Numbered from the stretch's first letter, positions 52,399 through 60,747 are shown. The stretch is 64,000 nucleotides of DNA from Peribacillus sp. FSL E2-0218 (GCF_037992945.1 NZ_CP150304.1:2793501-2857500); one strand, 5' to 3'. A program made the numbers and translations. Notes: a model not told the origin generated them from the letters alone.

Positions 52399-52719
52399 CT
52401 ATAGTATCCTAAAAATCAGCGGGAACCGGTAATCCGTTCCTTCATAAGCCCTAATGGCAGCAATGATCGTGAATATGATTAACGCGATGCCGATAACCGG
52501 CAATAGCAAGAATCCAACCAAGACTATCGTCAGGATCCCTGCTACGATCGAATAAATGGTGTAGGAAATGAAAAAATTCAAATATTCCCTTCCATGATAA
52601 TCCACAAACGGTGATGAGTCCTTCTTCAGTAACCAAATCACTAAAGGACCGATAAATGCTGTGAAAAAGCTGATCACATATATAAGGGCAGCAAACACTC
52701 TTTCATCTTTAGTAGGCAT
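52399..52719 (-). CDS. DUF4870-family small membrane protein
   Basis: The ATG follows GAGGAGGAG. The 106-aa product has three hydrophobic segments: FAALIYVISFFTAFIGPLVIWLLKK, then YHGREYLNFFISYTIYSIVAGIL and a long C-terminal one, ending RAYEGTDYRFPLIFRIL. This is the DUF4870 (Tic20-like) pattern. Function is not established. Confidence 0.85.
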   Translation of the reverse strand: MPTKDERVFAALIYVISFFTAFIGPLVIWLLKKDSSPFVDYHGREYLNFFISYTIYSIVAGILTIVLVGFLLLPVIGIALIIFTIIAAIRAYEGTDYRFPLIFRIL

Positions 52720-52921
52720 AGTGTCTTCTCCTCCTCTCTTATAAGAATAAATTACGAATCAAATGAGGATTGGTTTCATTTTCTTTTCATTTTATTCGAA
52801 AAAAAGTAAAGGAGAGAACCTTTTTTGCTAAATCCTCAACGACAAAATATGCGGACATGTTCAACCAGCTGGTGCATAAAGATAAAATAATGGAATTTCC
52901 GATATTTTCAGGAATGGAGTG

Positions 52922-53710
52922 ATGAATTTGCTGAACGAATTCCAGGCCTTCATCCTTGGGGTCATTCAAGGCCTGACGGAGTTTTTACCTATATCGAGCA
53001 CCGGACATTTATATTTGGGGAGGCATTTATTCCATCTTGATGAAGCAGGCATTTTTCTAGATACCATGCTTCATATCGGAACGTTGCTGGCATTATTGGT
53101 GGTTTATAAGAATGATATCCTCTCCATTTTGAAAAATCCTTTTTCCAGACTGACCTTGGTCCTCATTGTCGGGACAATCCCTGCAGTGATTGCCGGCCTT
53201 TTACTCAGCGATTGGTTTGATGGCCTTTCAAAAACAGGTGTGACCATCGGCTGGGAATTTTTAGCGACTGGATTGATTTTATGGGTAGCGGACGGAATCA
53301 GAAAGGGCGGAAAATCACTCCATGAAATTTCCGTCAAAGATGCTTTGATCATCGGAACCTTCCAGGCTGCTGCGATCATGCCTGCGCTTTCGCGTTCAGG
53401 ACTTACGATAGCTGCCGGGCTTTTTTGCAAGTTGGATAGGGCCACTGCCGCCTATTTTTCCTTTTTGCTTTCGATTCCAGCCATTACTGGCGGCATTGTA
53501 TTTCAGATGAAGCCCATTTTTACAGGGGAGGTTGAGCGGCTTCCCCTTACTGCCCTTTTTGTCGGGACCCTTGCAGCAGCTATCTTTGGGTATATCGCAG
53601 TGGTATGGATGATCGACTTCCTAAAGAAACGGTCGCTTAAAATATTCTCCATTTACGTATGGGCGCTTGGAGCCATCATTTTATGCATGCAGTACACAGG
53701 AAAGTTTTAA
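52922..53710 (+). CDS. uppP: Undecaprenyl-diphosphatase UppP (BacA)
   Basis: The ATG at 52922 has AGGAA eight bases upstream (a GTG at 52919 and a TTG at 52928 are alternatives); about 262 aa. Multiple membrane helices carry the two active-site motifs: QGLTEFLPISSTGHLYLG near the N-terminus and PALSRSGLTIAAGL at about 160 (the usual PGxSRSGxT with Ala in place of Gly). The enzyme recycles the lipid carrier for cell-wall synthesis, and extra copies are often associated with bacitracin tolerance. The region up to the next gene holds the tRNA-like element. Confidence 0.94.
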   Translation: MNLLNEFQAFILGVIQGLTEFLPISSTGHLYLGRHLFHLDEAGIFLDTMLHIGTLLALLVVYKNDILSILKNPFSRLTLVLIVGTIPAVIAGLLLSDWFDGLSKTGVTIGWEFLATGLILWVADGIRKGGKSLHEISVKDALIIGTFQAAAIMPALSRSGLTIAAGLFCKLDRATAAYFSFLLSIPAITGGIVFQMKPIFTGEVERLPLTALFVGTLAAAIFGYIAVVWMIDFLKKRSLKIFSIYVWALGAIILCMQYTGKF

Positions 53711-53900
53711 GGATTGTATCATTTCCTTCTTGAAAAACAGGTGAAAAACCGCATTTTCAAGGGAGAAATACAAGCGTTTGCCCGCTATTTATTCACGTCG
53801 AAAAAAAGTTGGAATTTGACGAAAAAAAAAGGCAAAAAACCTATTCCCAAACCGATTTTTTTTTAGTATTATACCTTCGTAAGCTTCTTTAGATTTATAT
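53711..53900. other. Intergenic after uppP
   Basis: AT-rich sequence with a weak TTGAAAA/TTTTCAA hairpin near 53731-53763 that might end uppP transcription. No gene is visible. Confidence 0.4.
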
Positions 53901-53984
53901 AATTTCTGACAATAAAAATAGGGAAGGCAAATGGTGCGCCACCGGTTTCCGGTTCTAGTGGGTTCGATTCCCACCCCGAAATTT
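53901..53984 (+). ncRNA. tRNA-like element (unassigned)
   Basis: AATTTC (53901-53906) can pair with GAAATT (53978-53983) as a six-base outer stem. Inside are a GTGCGCCAC hairpin, an ACCGG-TTT-CCGGT hairpin like a long variable arm, and a classical T-arm GTGGG-TTCGATT-CCCAC (53958-53974). No clear anticodon loop of seven bases and no 3' CCA is visible, so it is not a standard tRNA gene. It may be a tRNA pseudogene, an attachment-site remnant or an atypical tRNA-like RNA. Confidence 0.4.
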
Positions 53985-54019
53985 TTTGATGAACGACTTA
54001 AAAAATTTCGAGGGTGGGC
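53970..54019. repeat. Inverted repeat overlapping the tRNA-like 3' end
   Basis: CCCACCC-CGAAATTTTTT (53970-53987) is matched, with one bulged base, by AAAAAATTTCGAGGGTGGG (about 54000-54018), with 12 bases between. The second arm then takes part in another hairpin, GGGCAG with CTGCCC (54016-54043), before the ribosome site of the next gene. Confidence 0.6.
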
Positions 54020-54061
54020 AGCGACTACGCATAAAAACTGCCCTCAAACGGAGGGACGGAA

Positions 54062-54616
54062 ATGTTAAAAAAGAGAGATTTCTCAGATTGTTTTTCTCTT
54101 TATGAACAAATGACGCATCCAGATGTCTTCCCTTTCGTGCGCCATAAAGTAGATTCATATGAAGAATATGTATTCATTACTAAGCAAACGATCGAGGCAG
54201 AAGAAGCTGGGGAACTGATTTCACGAACGATCCTGGACGAATGGGAAAATCCGATCGGTTGCATTTCTTTATACGACATTGAAAATGGTGCAGGTTTCTT
54301 AGGCACATGGCTTGGCAAGTCTTATCATGGAAAAGGATATAATGCAATCGCAAAAGACGCTTTCTTTAAAGAGCTTTTCTTTGAGCTCGGATTGGAGACG
54401 GTCTTCATGCGAATCCGCAAAAAGAATATCCGTTCGATCAAAGCTGCTGAAAAGCTGCCTTATGCCGTCAATGCCAATGATACAAGAAAGTCTCTTTATG
54501 ATCAGATCAATCATGAAGGAGATATCTTCGATTTGTTCGAAATCCCTAAAGATTTATACACCTTTCATATCCTTAGGCAGCATGATGATGACGAACAGCA
54601 ATTACTCGAAGCATAA
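54062..54616 (+). CDS. GNAT acetyltransferase, RimJ/RimL-like
   Basis: The ATG follows GGAGGG; 184 aa. Pattern: MLKKRDFSDCFSLYEQMTHPDVFPFVRHKV at the start (RimJ/RimL-like), then YDIENGAGFLGTWLGKSYHGKGYNAIAKDAFFKELFFELGLETVFMRIRKKNIRSIKAAEKL, with the GKGY acetyl-CoA loop. The tail is acidic. The leader is unusually structured (tRNA-like element and inverted repeats), so its expression may be regulated in the leader. Confidence 0.88.
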   Translation: MLKKRDFSDCFSLYEQMTHPDVFPFVRHKVDSYEEYVFITKQTIEAEEAGELISRTILDEWENPIGCISLYDIENGAGFLGTWLGKSYHGKGYNAIAKDAFFKELFFELGLETVFMRIRKKNIRSIKAAEKLPYAVNANDTRKSLYDQINHEGDIFDLFEIPKDLYTFHILRQHDDDEQQLLEA

Positions 54617-54646
54617 AAATTTTCTAATCTTTTCATATATAGGATG

Positions 54647-54675
54647 GGAGCTTCCAAATTTGGATAGCTCTTTTT
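54647..54675 (+). terminator. Terminator after the acetyltransferase gene
   Basis: Arms GAGCT-CCAAA and TTTGG-AGCTC are followed by TTTTT. A second weaker T-rich hairpin lies at 54714-54742. Confidence 0.7.
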
Positions 54676-54802
54676 CCCGTTTTCAAGAGCTGCACCGAAA
54701 AGAATGTTGGAATTCCCTATTCTTTTTAGGGATATTTTTTTATAATGAATACAATTGACCAATTCAACGATATATTCAAAGCGTCATTGAAAGGATTTAA
54801 TC

Positions 54803-55195
54803 ATGAAAAAAATATTGGCTTTTCCCGTGCAGCTTACCGTGCTGCTCGTCATTTGCAAGCTCGGCTATTATTTGGCTGACTTATTTCATTTACCCATCCC
54901 TGGCAATGTCATCGGCATGATTTTATTATTCATTTTATTACAAACGAAGGTTTTAAAGGTCGAGTGGATTGAACTGGCTTCAGGATTCTTAGTGAAGCAC
55001 CTCGCCTTTTTCTTTATTCCCATTTCCATCAGTTTAATGACCATGGGATGGCTATTTATTGAATTCGGTTTGCCTTTGGCACTCACACTTGGAGTCAGCT
55101 TGATTTTCGGATTCATCGTTTCCGCATGGACCGTTCAGAAATTTTCTCATAGAGGAGAGGTCAATCAGCATGACAGCGCTAATCACACCTTATAG
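54803..55195 (+). CDS. CidA/LrgA-family holin-like membrane protein
   Basis: The ATG follows AAAGGA; 130 aa. Four hydrophobic segments carry the family sequence GYYLADLFHLPIPGNVIGMILLFILL and KHLAFFFIPISISLMTMGWLF. Members act with LrgB/CidB proteins in control of murein hydrolases, cell lysis and, in several species, export of small metabolites such as pyruvate. It overlaps the next gene by 26 bases. Confidence 0.92.
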   Translation: MKKILAFPVQLTVLLVICKLGYYLADLFHLPIPGNVIGMILLFILLQTKVLKVEWIELASGFLVKHLAFFFIPISISLMTMGWLFIEFGLPLALTLGVSLIFGFIVSAWTVQKFSHRGEVNQHDSANHTL

Positions 55196-55853
55196 CATCC
55201 TGATAACTTTCCTTGCCTATTATATGGGACGGAAATTATATGCCAAACGCCCATCACCATTTACAACGCCTGTATTTTTCAGTACTATCACCATCATTCT
55301 CATCTTATTGGCCACCGGTTTGGATTTTGATGATTATTCGCCAGCAAAGGATATCATCTCCTATTTCCTCGGCCCTGCAACCGTCGCCTTGGCTGTTCCG
55401 CTTTATAAAAATAGAAGGATAATCGTTAAATATGCGATACCGGCGATTAGCGGGATGATATTGGGCCTTATGGTCACCTTGGCCATCGCCTTCACCATTG
55501 CACAGGCCTTTTCACTACCGCAATTCATCCTTCAAGGCTTGGCGGTTAAGTCGATAACCGTGCCAATCGCGGTGGAAATCACCGAGCTTTATGGCGGTGA
55601 TTCCAATATATCGGCAGCCTTCGTCATTTTGACCGGTGTGCTGGGAACGATGATCGCTCCGAAAATGATGGATAAATTGAACATTACCATGCCCTTTGCC
55701 CGCGGTATCGCATATGGGACCATCGCTCATGGTCTTGGAACGGCGCAAGCGGCTCAGGAGAGCGAGTTTACCGGAGCTGTTGCCGGTGCGGCCATGGCGA
55801 TTGCAGGTATCCTGATTTCATGCTTCTTTCCTGTCATCAGTCATTTCCTTTAA
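55170..55853 (+). CDS. LrgB/CidB-family membrane protein
   Basis: The ATG at 55170 lies inside the end of the preceding gene, after GAGGAGAGG. The 227-aa product has several hydrophobic helices and the family motifs FLGPATVALAVPLYKNRR, LKSITVPIAVEI-type KSITVPIAVEITE, and AYGTIAHGLGTAQAAQESE. It forms the partner of the LrgA-like protein; the overlap suggests translational coupling. A strong terminator follows. Confidence 0.94.
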   Translation: MTALITPYSILITFLAYYMGRKLYAKRPSPFTTPVFFSTITIILILLATGLDFDDYSPAKDIISYFLGPATVALAVPLYKNRRIIVKYAIPAISGMILGLMVTLAIAFTIAQAFSLPQFILQGLAVKSITVPIAVEITELYGGDSNISAAFVILTGVLGTMIAPKMMDKLNITMPFARGIAYGTIAHGLGTAQAAQESEFTGAVAGAAMAIAGILISCFFPVISHFL

Positions 55854-55854
55854 A

Positions 55855-55894
55855 TAAAAATAACCGCAACGCCAATGACGTTGCGGTTATTTTT
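55855..55894. terminator. Bidirectional terminator
   Basis: AAAAATAACCGCAACG and CGTTGCGGTTATTTTT form perfect 16-base arms between the lrgAB-like operon and the convergent small gene. Confidence 0.92.
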
Positions 55895-55898
55895 ATGG

Positions 55899-56042
55899 TT
55901 AATTCTTCTTCAGGTCTTCGTATAAACGCCTTAAAATATGTGTTTTATAAAGCTCGAGCTTTTTCTTCTCGATTGGGTGATAGCTTATCCCTCCGGCTTT
56001 TAATTGCTGGATGAACCACCCCTTGGAATATTCATAAGCCAT
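55899..56042 (-). CDS. Small YflJ-like (DUF2639) protein
   Basis: The start at 56042 follows GAGGAGGGG and gives 47 aa: it begins MAYEYSKGWFIQQLKAGG and ends LYKTHILRRLYEDLKKN, basic at the C-terminus. The pattern Gly-x-x-x-HP-x-EKKKLELYKT-x-xLR resembles the YflJ/DUF2639 family of bacilli; the role is unknown. It is one of the genes easily missed by length filters. Its upstream neighbour on the same strand is murG. Confidence 0.75.
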   Translation of the reverse strand: MAYEYSKGWFIQQLKAGGISYHPIEKKKLELYKTHILRRLYEDLKKN

Positions 56043-56096
56043 ACTGCCCCCTCCTCTGTTCAAGAAATAGATATGCTTCAAGGAGGGGATTGATAC

Positions 56097-57176
56097 TTAT
56101 TTTTTTGCTGTCATGACTTCAAGTAATAAATCATACATTTCTGAAGCAGTCTTGAATGGACGTTTTTGACGCATTTTCTCCTGATATTCACCGGATTGAT
56201 CGACCAATTCTGCTAGTGTGTCTTTGAAAACCCGATCATTCAACTCTTCTTCTTGAAGGACCTTACAAAATCCCTGTTTTTCAAAGCTGGATGCATTGAG
56301 GATCTGATCTCCACGTGATGCATTGGCACTTAGGGGGATCAACAGCATCGGCTTTTGCAAACCAAGGAATTCAAAAATTGAATTGGATCCAGCCCTTGAC
56401 ACGACCACATCTGCAGCCGCCAGAAGGTCGAATAACTCCTCATGGACGAATTCGAATGGTGCGTATCCTGGTTGTTTCAATTCCGTTTTCACATGTCCTT
56501 TTCCACAAATGTGAATGATCTGGTATTCCTTTAATAAGACATCGAGATTATCAGTGATCAAGTTATTGATTTTCACTGCCCCAAGGCTGCCGCCCATGAC
56601 GAGCAACACCGGTTTTTTGCTTGTAAACCCGCAGAATGCCTTGCCGGCAGAAGCGTTTCCCTTGAAAATTCCATCCCGCAATACAGCCCCCAGATACATC
56701 GCCTTATCATGTGGAAGGCCTTTTTCGGTTTCCTGGAAGGTCGTGAATATTTTTGATGCAAGTGGCATGGCAATTTTATTCGCAAGGCCAGGAGTATAAT
56801 CCGATTCATGTATGGCGATCGGAATCCTCAGCATCCTTCCTGCCAAAACGACGGGAACGGAAACGAATCCACCTTTAGAGAAGATGAAATCGGGCTTCTC
56901 CTTTTTTAAAATTTTCCTTGCATCGAAAATCCCTTTTATGACCCTGAAAGGATCTTTCATATTTTCAATGGAAAGATACCGACGGAATTTCCCAACGGAA
57001 ATCGTTTCATAACGCACCTCGGGAAATTCCTTTTCGATAATATCTTTTTCGATGCCTTTTTTTGAACCAATATAGGTAACATCCCAATCCTGCTTGAGGA
57101 ATTCTGGGATGATTGCTGCATTAACTGATACATGACCGGCAGAACCGCCACCGGTAAACACTATTTTCTTAGTCAA
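56097..57176 (-). CDS. murG: MurG: UDP-GlcNAc:lipid I N-acetylglucosaminyltransferase (stand-alone copy)
   Basis: The TTG at 57176 lies five bases after GGAAGGTGG and is a better start than the GTG at 57185; 359 aa. Glycosyltransferase family 28 with two Rossmann halves: VFTGGGSAGHVSVNAAIIPEF at the N-terminus, FSKGGFVSVPVVLAG, GGSLGAVKINNLI, and the C-terminal SRAGSNSIFEFLGLQKPMLLIPLS. It makes lipid II on the inner membrane face. No division/cell-wall gene cluster is around it, so it is probably a second MurG or an isolated copy, as occurs in some bacilli. Confidence 0.92.
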   Translation of the reverse strand: MTKKIVFTGGGSAGHVSVNAAIIPEFLKQDWDVTYIGSKKGIEKDIIEKEFPEVRYETISVGKFRRYLSIENMKDPFRVIKGIFDARKILKKEKPDFIFSKGGFVSVPVVLAGRMLRIPIAIHESDYTPGLANKIAMPLASKIFTTFQETEKGLPHDKAMYLGAVLRDGIFKGNASAGKAFCGFTSKKPVLLVMGGSLGAVKINNLITDNLDVLLKEYQIIHICGKGHVKTELKQPGYAPFEFVHEELFDLLAAADVVVSRAGSNSIFEFLGLQKPMLLIPLSANASRGDQILNASSFEKQGFCKVLQEEELNDRVFKDTLAELVDQSGEYQEKMRQKRPFKTASEMYDLLLEVMTAKK

Positions 57177-57368
57177 TATTTCCACCTTCCAAACTTAAAA
57201 AGTCACTTTGCATCCATATTACCATATATCCTTGCCATTAATAACTTGAAAAAGCATTTATGTGGATCGCGCTCTCTTCAATCATCAATAATTTTTCCTT
57301 TTTCAGCATGGATATATTATAATCTTAGTATTCTACAATACTACAAGATACATTGGAGGAGTAATACA

Positions 57369-58480
57369 TTGCAAGAAGTTTCTGAATCACTAAATCAATT
57401 CGATGGAATCGATGCCTGGACCCAATTAGGAATTACAATCGGCATTTTCCTAATCTTTCTTTTACTTCGGAAAGTATTCACTACATATATATTCAAATTC
57501 TTTCTTCGAATTGCTGAAAAACGAAAAATTGAATTTGCCGCCAACTTAATGCTCGCTTTGGAAAGGCCGGTAAGATGGCTTATCGTATTAATCGGTGTCA
57601 TTATTTCCTTGAACTATTTTCCGATTGACTCACCTTCGGATGAACTCAAATCAAAAATTTACAGATCGTTTTTTGTTTTCCTATTCTTTTGGACGATTTT
57701 CAATATCAGTTCGATCTTGACCATTTTATTTCCGAAGCTTGTAAGTAAATTCGGCCTGGAAGTTGACCAAATTGTCCTGCCGTTTTTCACAAAAATCATT
57801 AAATTGATCATCATCGCTTTTGGAGCATCCATCATTGCGGAAGAATGGGGATTCAATGTCGACGGATTTGTTGCAGGCCTTGGCTTGGGCGGATTAGCTT
57901 TCGCTCTTGCTGCCAAGGATACCGTCAGCAATTTCTTCGGAGGAATCGTCATCGTTACCGAGAAGCCATTCACCATAGGCGATTGGATCAAAACCCCAGT
58001 GTGGAGGGCACGATTGAAGACATCACGTTCCGAAGCACCAAAGTGCGGACCTTTGCCCAGGCGCTCGTTACCGTACCGAATGCGACCCTCTCGAACGAAC
58101 CGATCATCAACTGGTCCAAGATGGGGAAACGCCAAATTGCCTTCCATTTGGGTGTGAACGTTACAACCCCAAAGGAAAAGCTGGAAAATGTCATTAAAGA
58201 CATCGAGACTATGCTGATTGAGCACAAAGAGGTGCATCCGGAAACGATACTCGTCAAATTTGATGAATTCAGTCATTCCGGTTTCAATCTCTATCTTTAC
58301 TTCTTTACCAATGCAACTGACTTTGGCGGATATTTATCCATCAAGGAAGACGTCAACTTTAAAATAATGGAGATACTCGAACGGGAAGAAGTCCAAATCG
58401 CCATTCCTTCCCAAGCCTTCATTCTCCAAAAAGACTCAAATGTAGAAGCAATGAACGAATTTGAATCGATGCGCGACTGA
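57369..58480 (+). pseudogene. MscS-type mechanosensitive channel with one-base frameshift (YhdY-like)
   Basis: A TTG start at 57369 follows GGAGGAG. Frame one encodes three or four membrane segments and the MscS core GFVAGLGLGGLAFALAAKDTVSNFFGGIVIV up to GDWIKTP. Frame two continues SVEGTIEDITFRSTKVRTFAQALVTVPNATLSNEPI to a stop at 58480. The frames join at 57994-57997, where AAACCCCAGT has four C residues; five would restore a continuous protein of about 370 aa. The break in a homopolymer may be a sequencing error or a true mutation. Confidence 0.85.
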
Positions 58481-58483
58481 CAA

Positions 58484-58509
58484 AAAGACTTGCCCTAAAT
58501 CGGCAAGTC
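58484..58509. repeat. Left copy of the duplicated mscS terminator hairpin
   Basis: The 26-base hairpin region (arms GACTTGCC and GGCAAGTC) directly after the channel gene stop is repeated at 59233-59258 with 24 of 26 bases identical. This left copy lacks the T-run; the right copy has it. Confidence 0.75.
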
Positions 58510-58521
58510 GTAGCTCTTGTA

Positions 58522-58568
58522 AGCCAAAAGGCTTCGGAAGTCTCATTCCGAAACCTTTTGGCTTTTTG
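58522..58568 (+). terminator. Terminator hairpin (element left end)
   Basis: AGCCAAAAGG-CTTCGGAA and TTCCGAAACC-TTTTGGCT form a long stem followed by TTTT. It now likely terminates the channel transcript. Confidence 0.85.
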
Positions 58569-58661
58569 AATATGGGATATGAAAGAGTGATACTCACTTT
58601 TGCCGTCTTCTAATTCGCATAGATAATCTTTTAAACTAGTCATGATATTACCGAGTCATTC

Positions 58662-59215
58662 TTGAAGAGGTACAGAACTCCTGCGGGAAATGCGTGTCGA
58701 GGTGAGACACCGCAGGCTAAAAGCCAAGGAGGCTCACGGACTGCCCGCGGAAAGCGAGCACTTGCAGTGAAACGAAACCTTCATCATCCAAATCATCAAA
58801 CGGGGAGCAAGCAGGATGCCATTTTCGTATTCACGCAGAGTGAAGTGGAACGGAGGGTGCGAGACTCCTGCGGGAAATGCGTGTCGACGTGAAACACCGC
58901 AGGCTAAAAGCCGAGGAGGCTCACGGACTGCCCGCGGAAAGCGAGCACTTACATTGAAACGAAAGGTTCAGAATATAAATCATCAAACGGGGAGCAAGCA
59001 GGATGCCATTTTCGTATTCACGCAGAGTGAAGTGGAACGGAGGGTGCGAGACTCCTGCGGGAAATGCGTGTCGACGTGAGACACCGCAGGCTAAAAGCCG
59101 AGGAGGCTCACGGACCGCCCGCGGAAAGCGAGCACTCGCAGTGAAACGAAACGATCATCATACAAATCATCTCACGCATAGTGGAATGGAAAGGTCAGAT
59201 TTTATAAAACTAAAA
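58662..59215 (+). repeat. Three tandem 187-bp GC-rich units
   Basis: The motif CTCCTGCGGGAAATGCG occurs at 58678, 58865 and 59052, an exact 187-bp period. Each unit has a core of about 124 bp (GACTCCTGCGGG, ACACCGCAGGCTAAAAGCC, GGAGGCTCACGGAC, CCCGCGGAAAGCGAGCAC, GTGAAACGAAA) and a spacer with CAAACGGGGAGCAAGCAGGA. Units 2 and 3 are nearly identical; the third lacks the common spacer. The core matches the repeat inside the IS (17835-17958). Frames across it are spurious. Confidence 0.9.
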
Positions 59216-59232
59216 TCGAATTGTCTACATCC

Positions 59233-59263
59233 AAAGACTTGCTCTTAATCGGCAAGTCTTTTT
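59233..59263 (+). terminator. Right copy of the mscS terminator hairpin
   Basis: GACTTGCTCTTAATCGGCAAGTC followed by TTTTTATT retains the original T-run. It is the distal half of the split terminator. Confidence 0.75.
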
Positions 59264-59354
59264 ATTGCCAAATAAACTTAAAAACATCACACCATTATGT
59301 GATATAATCTTTTCATTGTGTTTACAATTAAAAATTAGATATAGAGGTACATCG

Positions 59355-60710
59355 ATGAATCAGACTTATACGAAAGCACAAAAGATCCGCCTGTTATTTT
59401 ATATATTAATTCCCATCCTGATTACCCAACTCAGCATGTATGCCATGACATTTTTCGATGTGATGATGTCTGGGCAGTACAGCACGCAAGACGTTGCCGG
59501 CGTGTCGATCGGCAGTTCACTTTGGACTCCCGTCTACACGGGGCTGAGCGGGATATTGATCGCCTTGACGCCTATCGTTTCACAGCTTATTGGTTCCAGG
59601 AAATTTAAATCCGTTTCCTATTCCGTCATGCAGGCGGTCTATTTAGCCATCGCTTTGGCCTTGGTCATCTTAATCGTCGGGGCGTTCTCTATAAATCCGA
59701 TTTTGAATGCCATGAATCTTGAGGATAATGTTCATCGGGTAGCCCATGATTATTTAATTGCCCTATCTATCGGAATCGTTCCCCTATTCGTTTATAACGC
59801 ATTGAGGGCCTTCATAGATGCGTTGGGCCAAACTAAAATTTCCATGATGATCACTTTGGGTGCACTCCCGATAAACGTCATATTCAATTATCTTTTCATT
59901 TACGGAAAGCTAGGTTTCCCCGAACTAGGCGGTGTCGGTTCCGGTTATGCCACTGCCATAACCTATTGGATCATTGCCCTTGTTGCGATCCTCGTGGTGG
60001 TGAAGATCAGCCCGTTTTCCACTTATGACATCTTTCGTGAATTTTTCCGGGTTTCCTTGAAAGAATGGCGCGCCTTATTATCGATCGGGGTCCCCATCGG
60101 GTTGGCCATCTTTTTTGAAACAAGCATTTTCTCGGCCGTTACCCTCTTGATGAGTAAATATGATACCGTCACAATAGCATCGCACCAGATTGCCATGAAT
60201 TTTGCGTCCCTGCTTTATATGATGCCGCTTAGCATGTCCATGGCATTGACGATAGTCATCGGCTTTGAAATCGGAGCGGCTCGCTACAAAGATGCCAAGG
60301 AATACAGCATGATCGGCATTACTCTCGCTTTGATGATGTCACTCGTATTATCAGCGATCCTATTTTTCTTCCGGGAACCTGTTGCTTCTGCTTATACAAA
60401 AGATCATGCGGTCATGATGCTGACATCGCATTTTTTAATATATGCCATCTTCTTTCAGATTTCAGATGCCCTCCAGGCACCGATTCAAGGCATATTGCGT
60501 GGATACAAGGATGTGAATGTCACATTTGCGATGTCGCTTGTGTCTTACTGGATTCTCGGGCTTCCGATCGGCTTTTTCTTTGCCCGGTATACCGATATGG
60601 GCGCCTTTGGATATTGGATCGGCCTAATATCCGGATTGGCTTTGGGAGCGGTTGGACTGGCGGCCCGCTTAAGGTTCATCCAGCAAGTCAAATTTAAAAA
60701 ATTGGCGTAA
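59355..60710 (+). CDS. MATE-family efflux transporter
   Basis: The ATG at 59355 (MNQTYTKAQKI) follows ATAGAGG; 451 aa, the usual size. Twelve membrane helices fall in two halves of the MatE type, with MTFFDVMMSGQYSTQDVAGVSIGSSLWTP at the start of the first and IASHQIAMNFASLLYMMPLSMSMALTI in the second. It exports drugs or other cationic compounds in exchange for Na+ or H+; NorM/DinF-like subclasses cannot be distinguished here. A strong terminator follows. Confidence 0.94.
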   Translation: MNQTYTKAQKIRLLFYILIPILITQLSMYAMTFFDVMMSGQYSTQDVAGVSIGSSLWTPVYTGLSGILIALTPIVSQLIGSRKFKSVSYSVMQAVYLAIALALVILIVGAFSINPILNAMNLEDNVHRVAHDYLIALSIGIVPLFVYNALRAFIDALGQTKISMMITLGALPINVIFNYLFIYGKLGFPELGGVGSGYATAITYWIIALVAILVVVKISPFSTYDIFREFFRVSLKEWRALLSIGVPIGLAIFFETSIFSAVTLLMSKYDTVTIASHQIAMNFASLLYMMPLSMSMALTIVIGFEIGAARYKDAKEYSMIGITLALMMSLVLSAILFFFREPVASAYTKDHAVMMLTSHFLIYAIFFQISDALQAPIQGILRGYKDVNVTFAMSLVSYWILGLPIGFFFARYTDMGAFGYWIGLISGLALGAVGLAARLRFIQQVKFKKLA

Positions 60711-60716
60711 AAATGG

Positions 60717-60747
60717 GTGAGGCTGGATTACCGGCCTCACCTTTTTT
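60717..60747. terminator. Terminator after the MATE gene
   Basis: GGTGAGGC and GCCTCACC arms are followed by seven T residues; the T-run overlaps the end of the convergent SDR gene. Confidence 0.9.

Larger units (their letters stand above)
58510..59232 (+). mobile_element. Probable deleted derivative of an IS1182-like element
   Basis: Its left end, CTTGTAAGCCAAAAGGCTTC followed by a TTCGGAA/TTCCGAA hairpin (58522-58568), parallels the IS at 16283 (TTTGTAGACAAAAGG, GGTTCGGAATT hairpin). Its right end, ATCGAATTGTCTACATC, parallels ATCGAGTTTGTCTACAGTC. Like the IS it carries the GC-rich repeat and is flanked by a duplicated terminator hairpin. No transposase remains; the interior is filled by three 187-bp units. 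The relationship is inferred from matching ends, layout and target. Confidence 0.6.

Noticed and set aside
53901..54061. T-box leader before the acetyltransferase gene
   Set aside because: The conserved T-box sequence (TGGNACCGCG type) and a specifier loop are not present.
53789..54158. Minus-strand frames with GGNRTH and MGIEPTRTGNR
   Set aside because: Such peptides are the well-known antisense translation of a tRNA T-arm; here they reflect the tRNA-like element, not a gene.
58662..59248. Chain of plus-strand frames with repeated NACRRETPQAKSRGG-type sequences
   Set aside because: They are translations of the 187-bp GC-rich repeat; the open frame arises from the repeat, with no ribosome sites or independent support.
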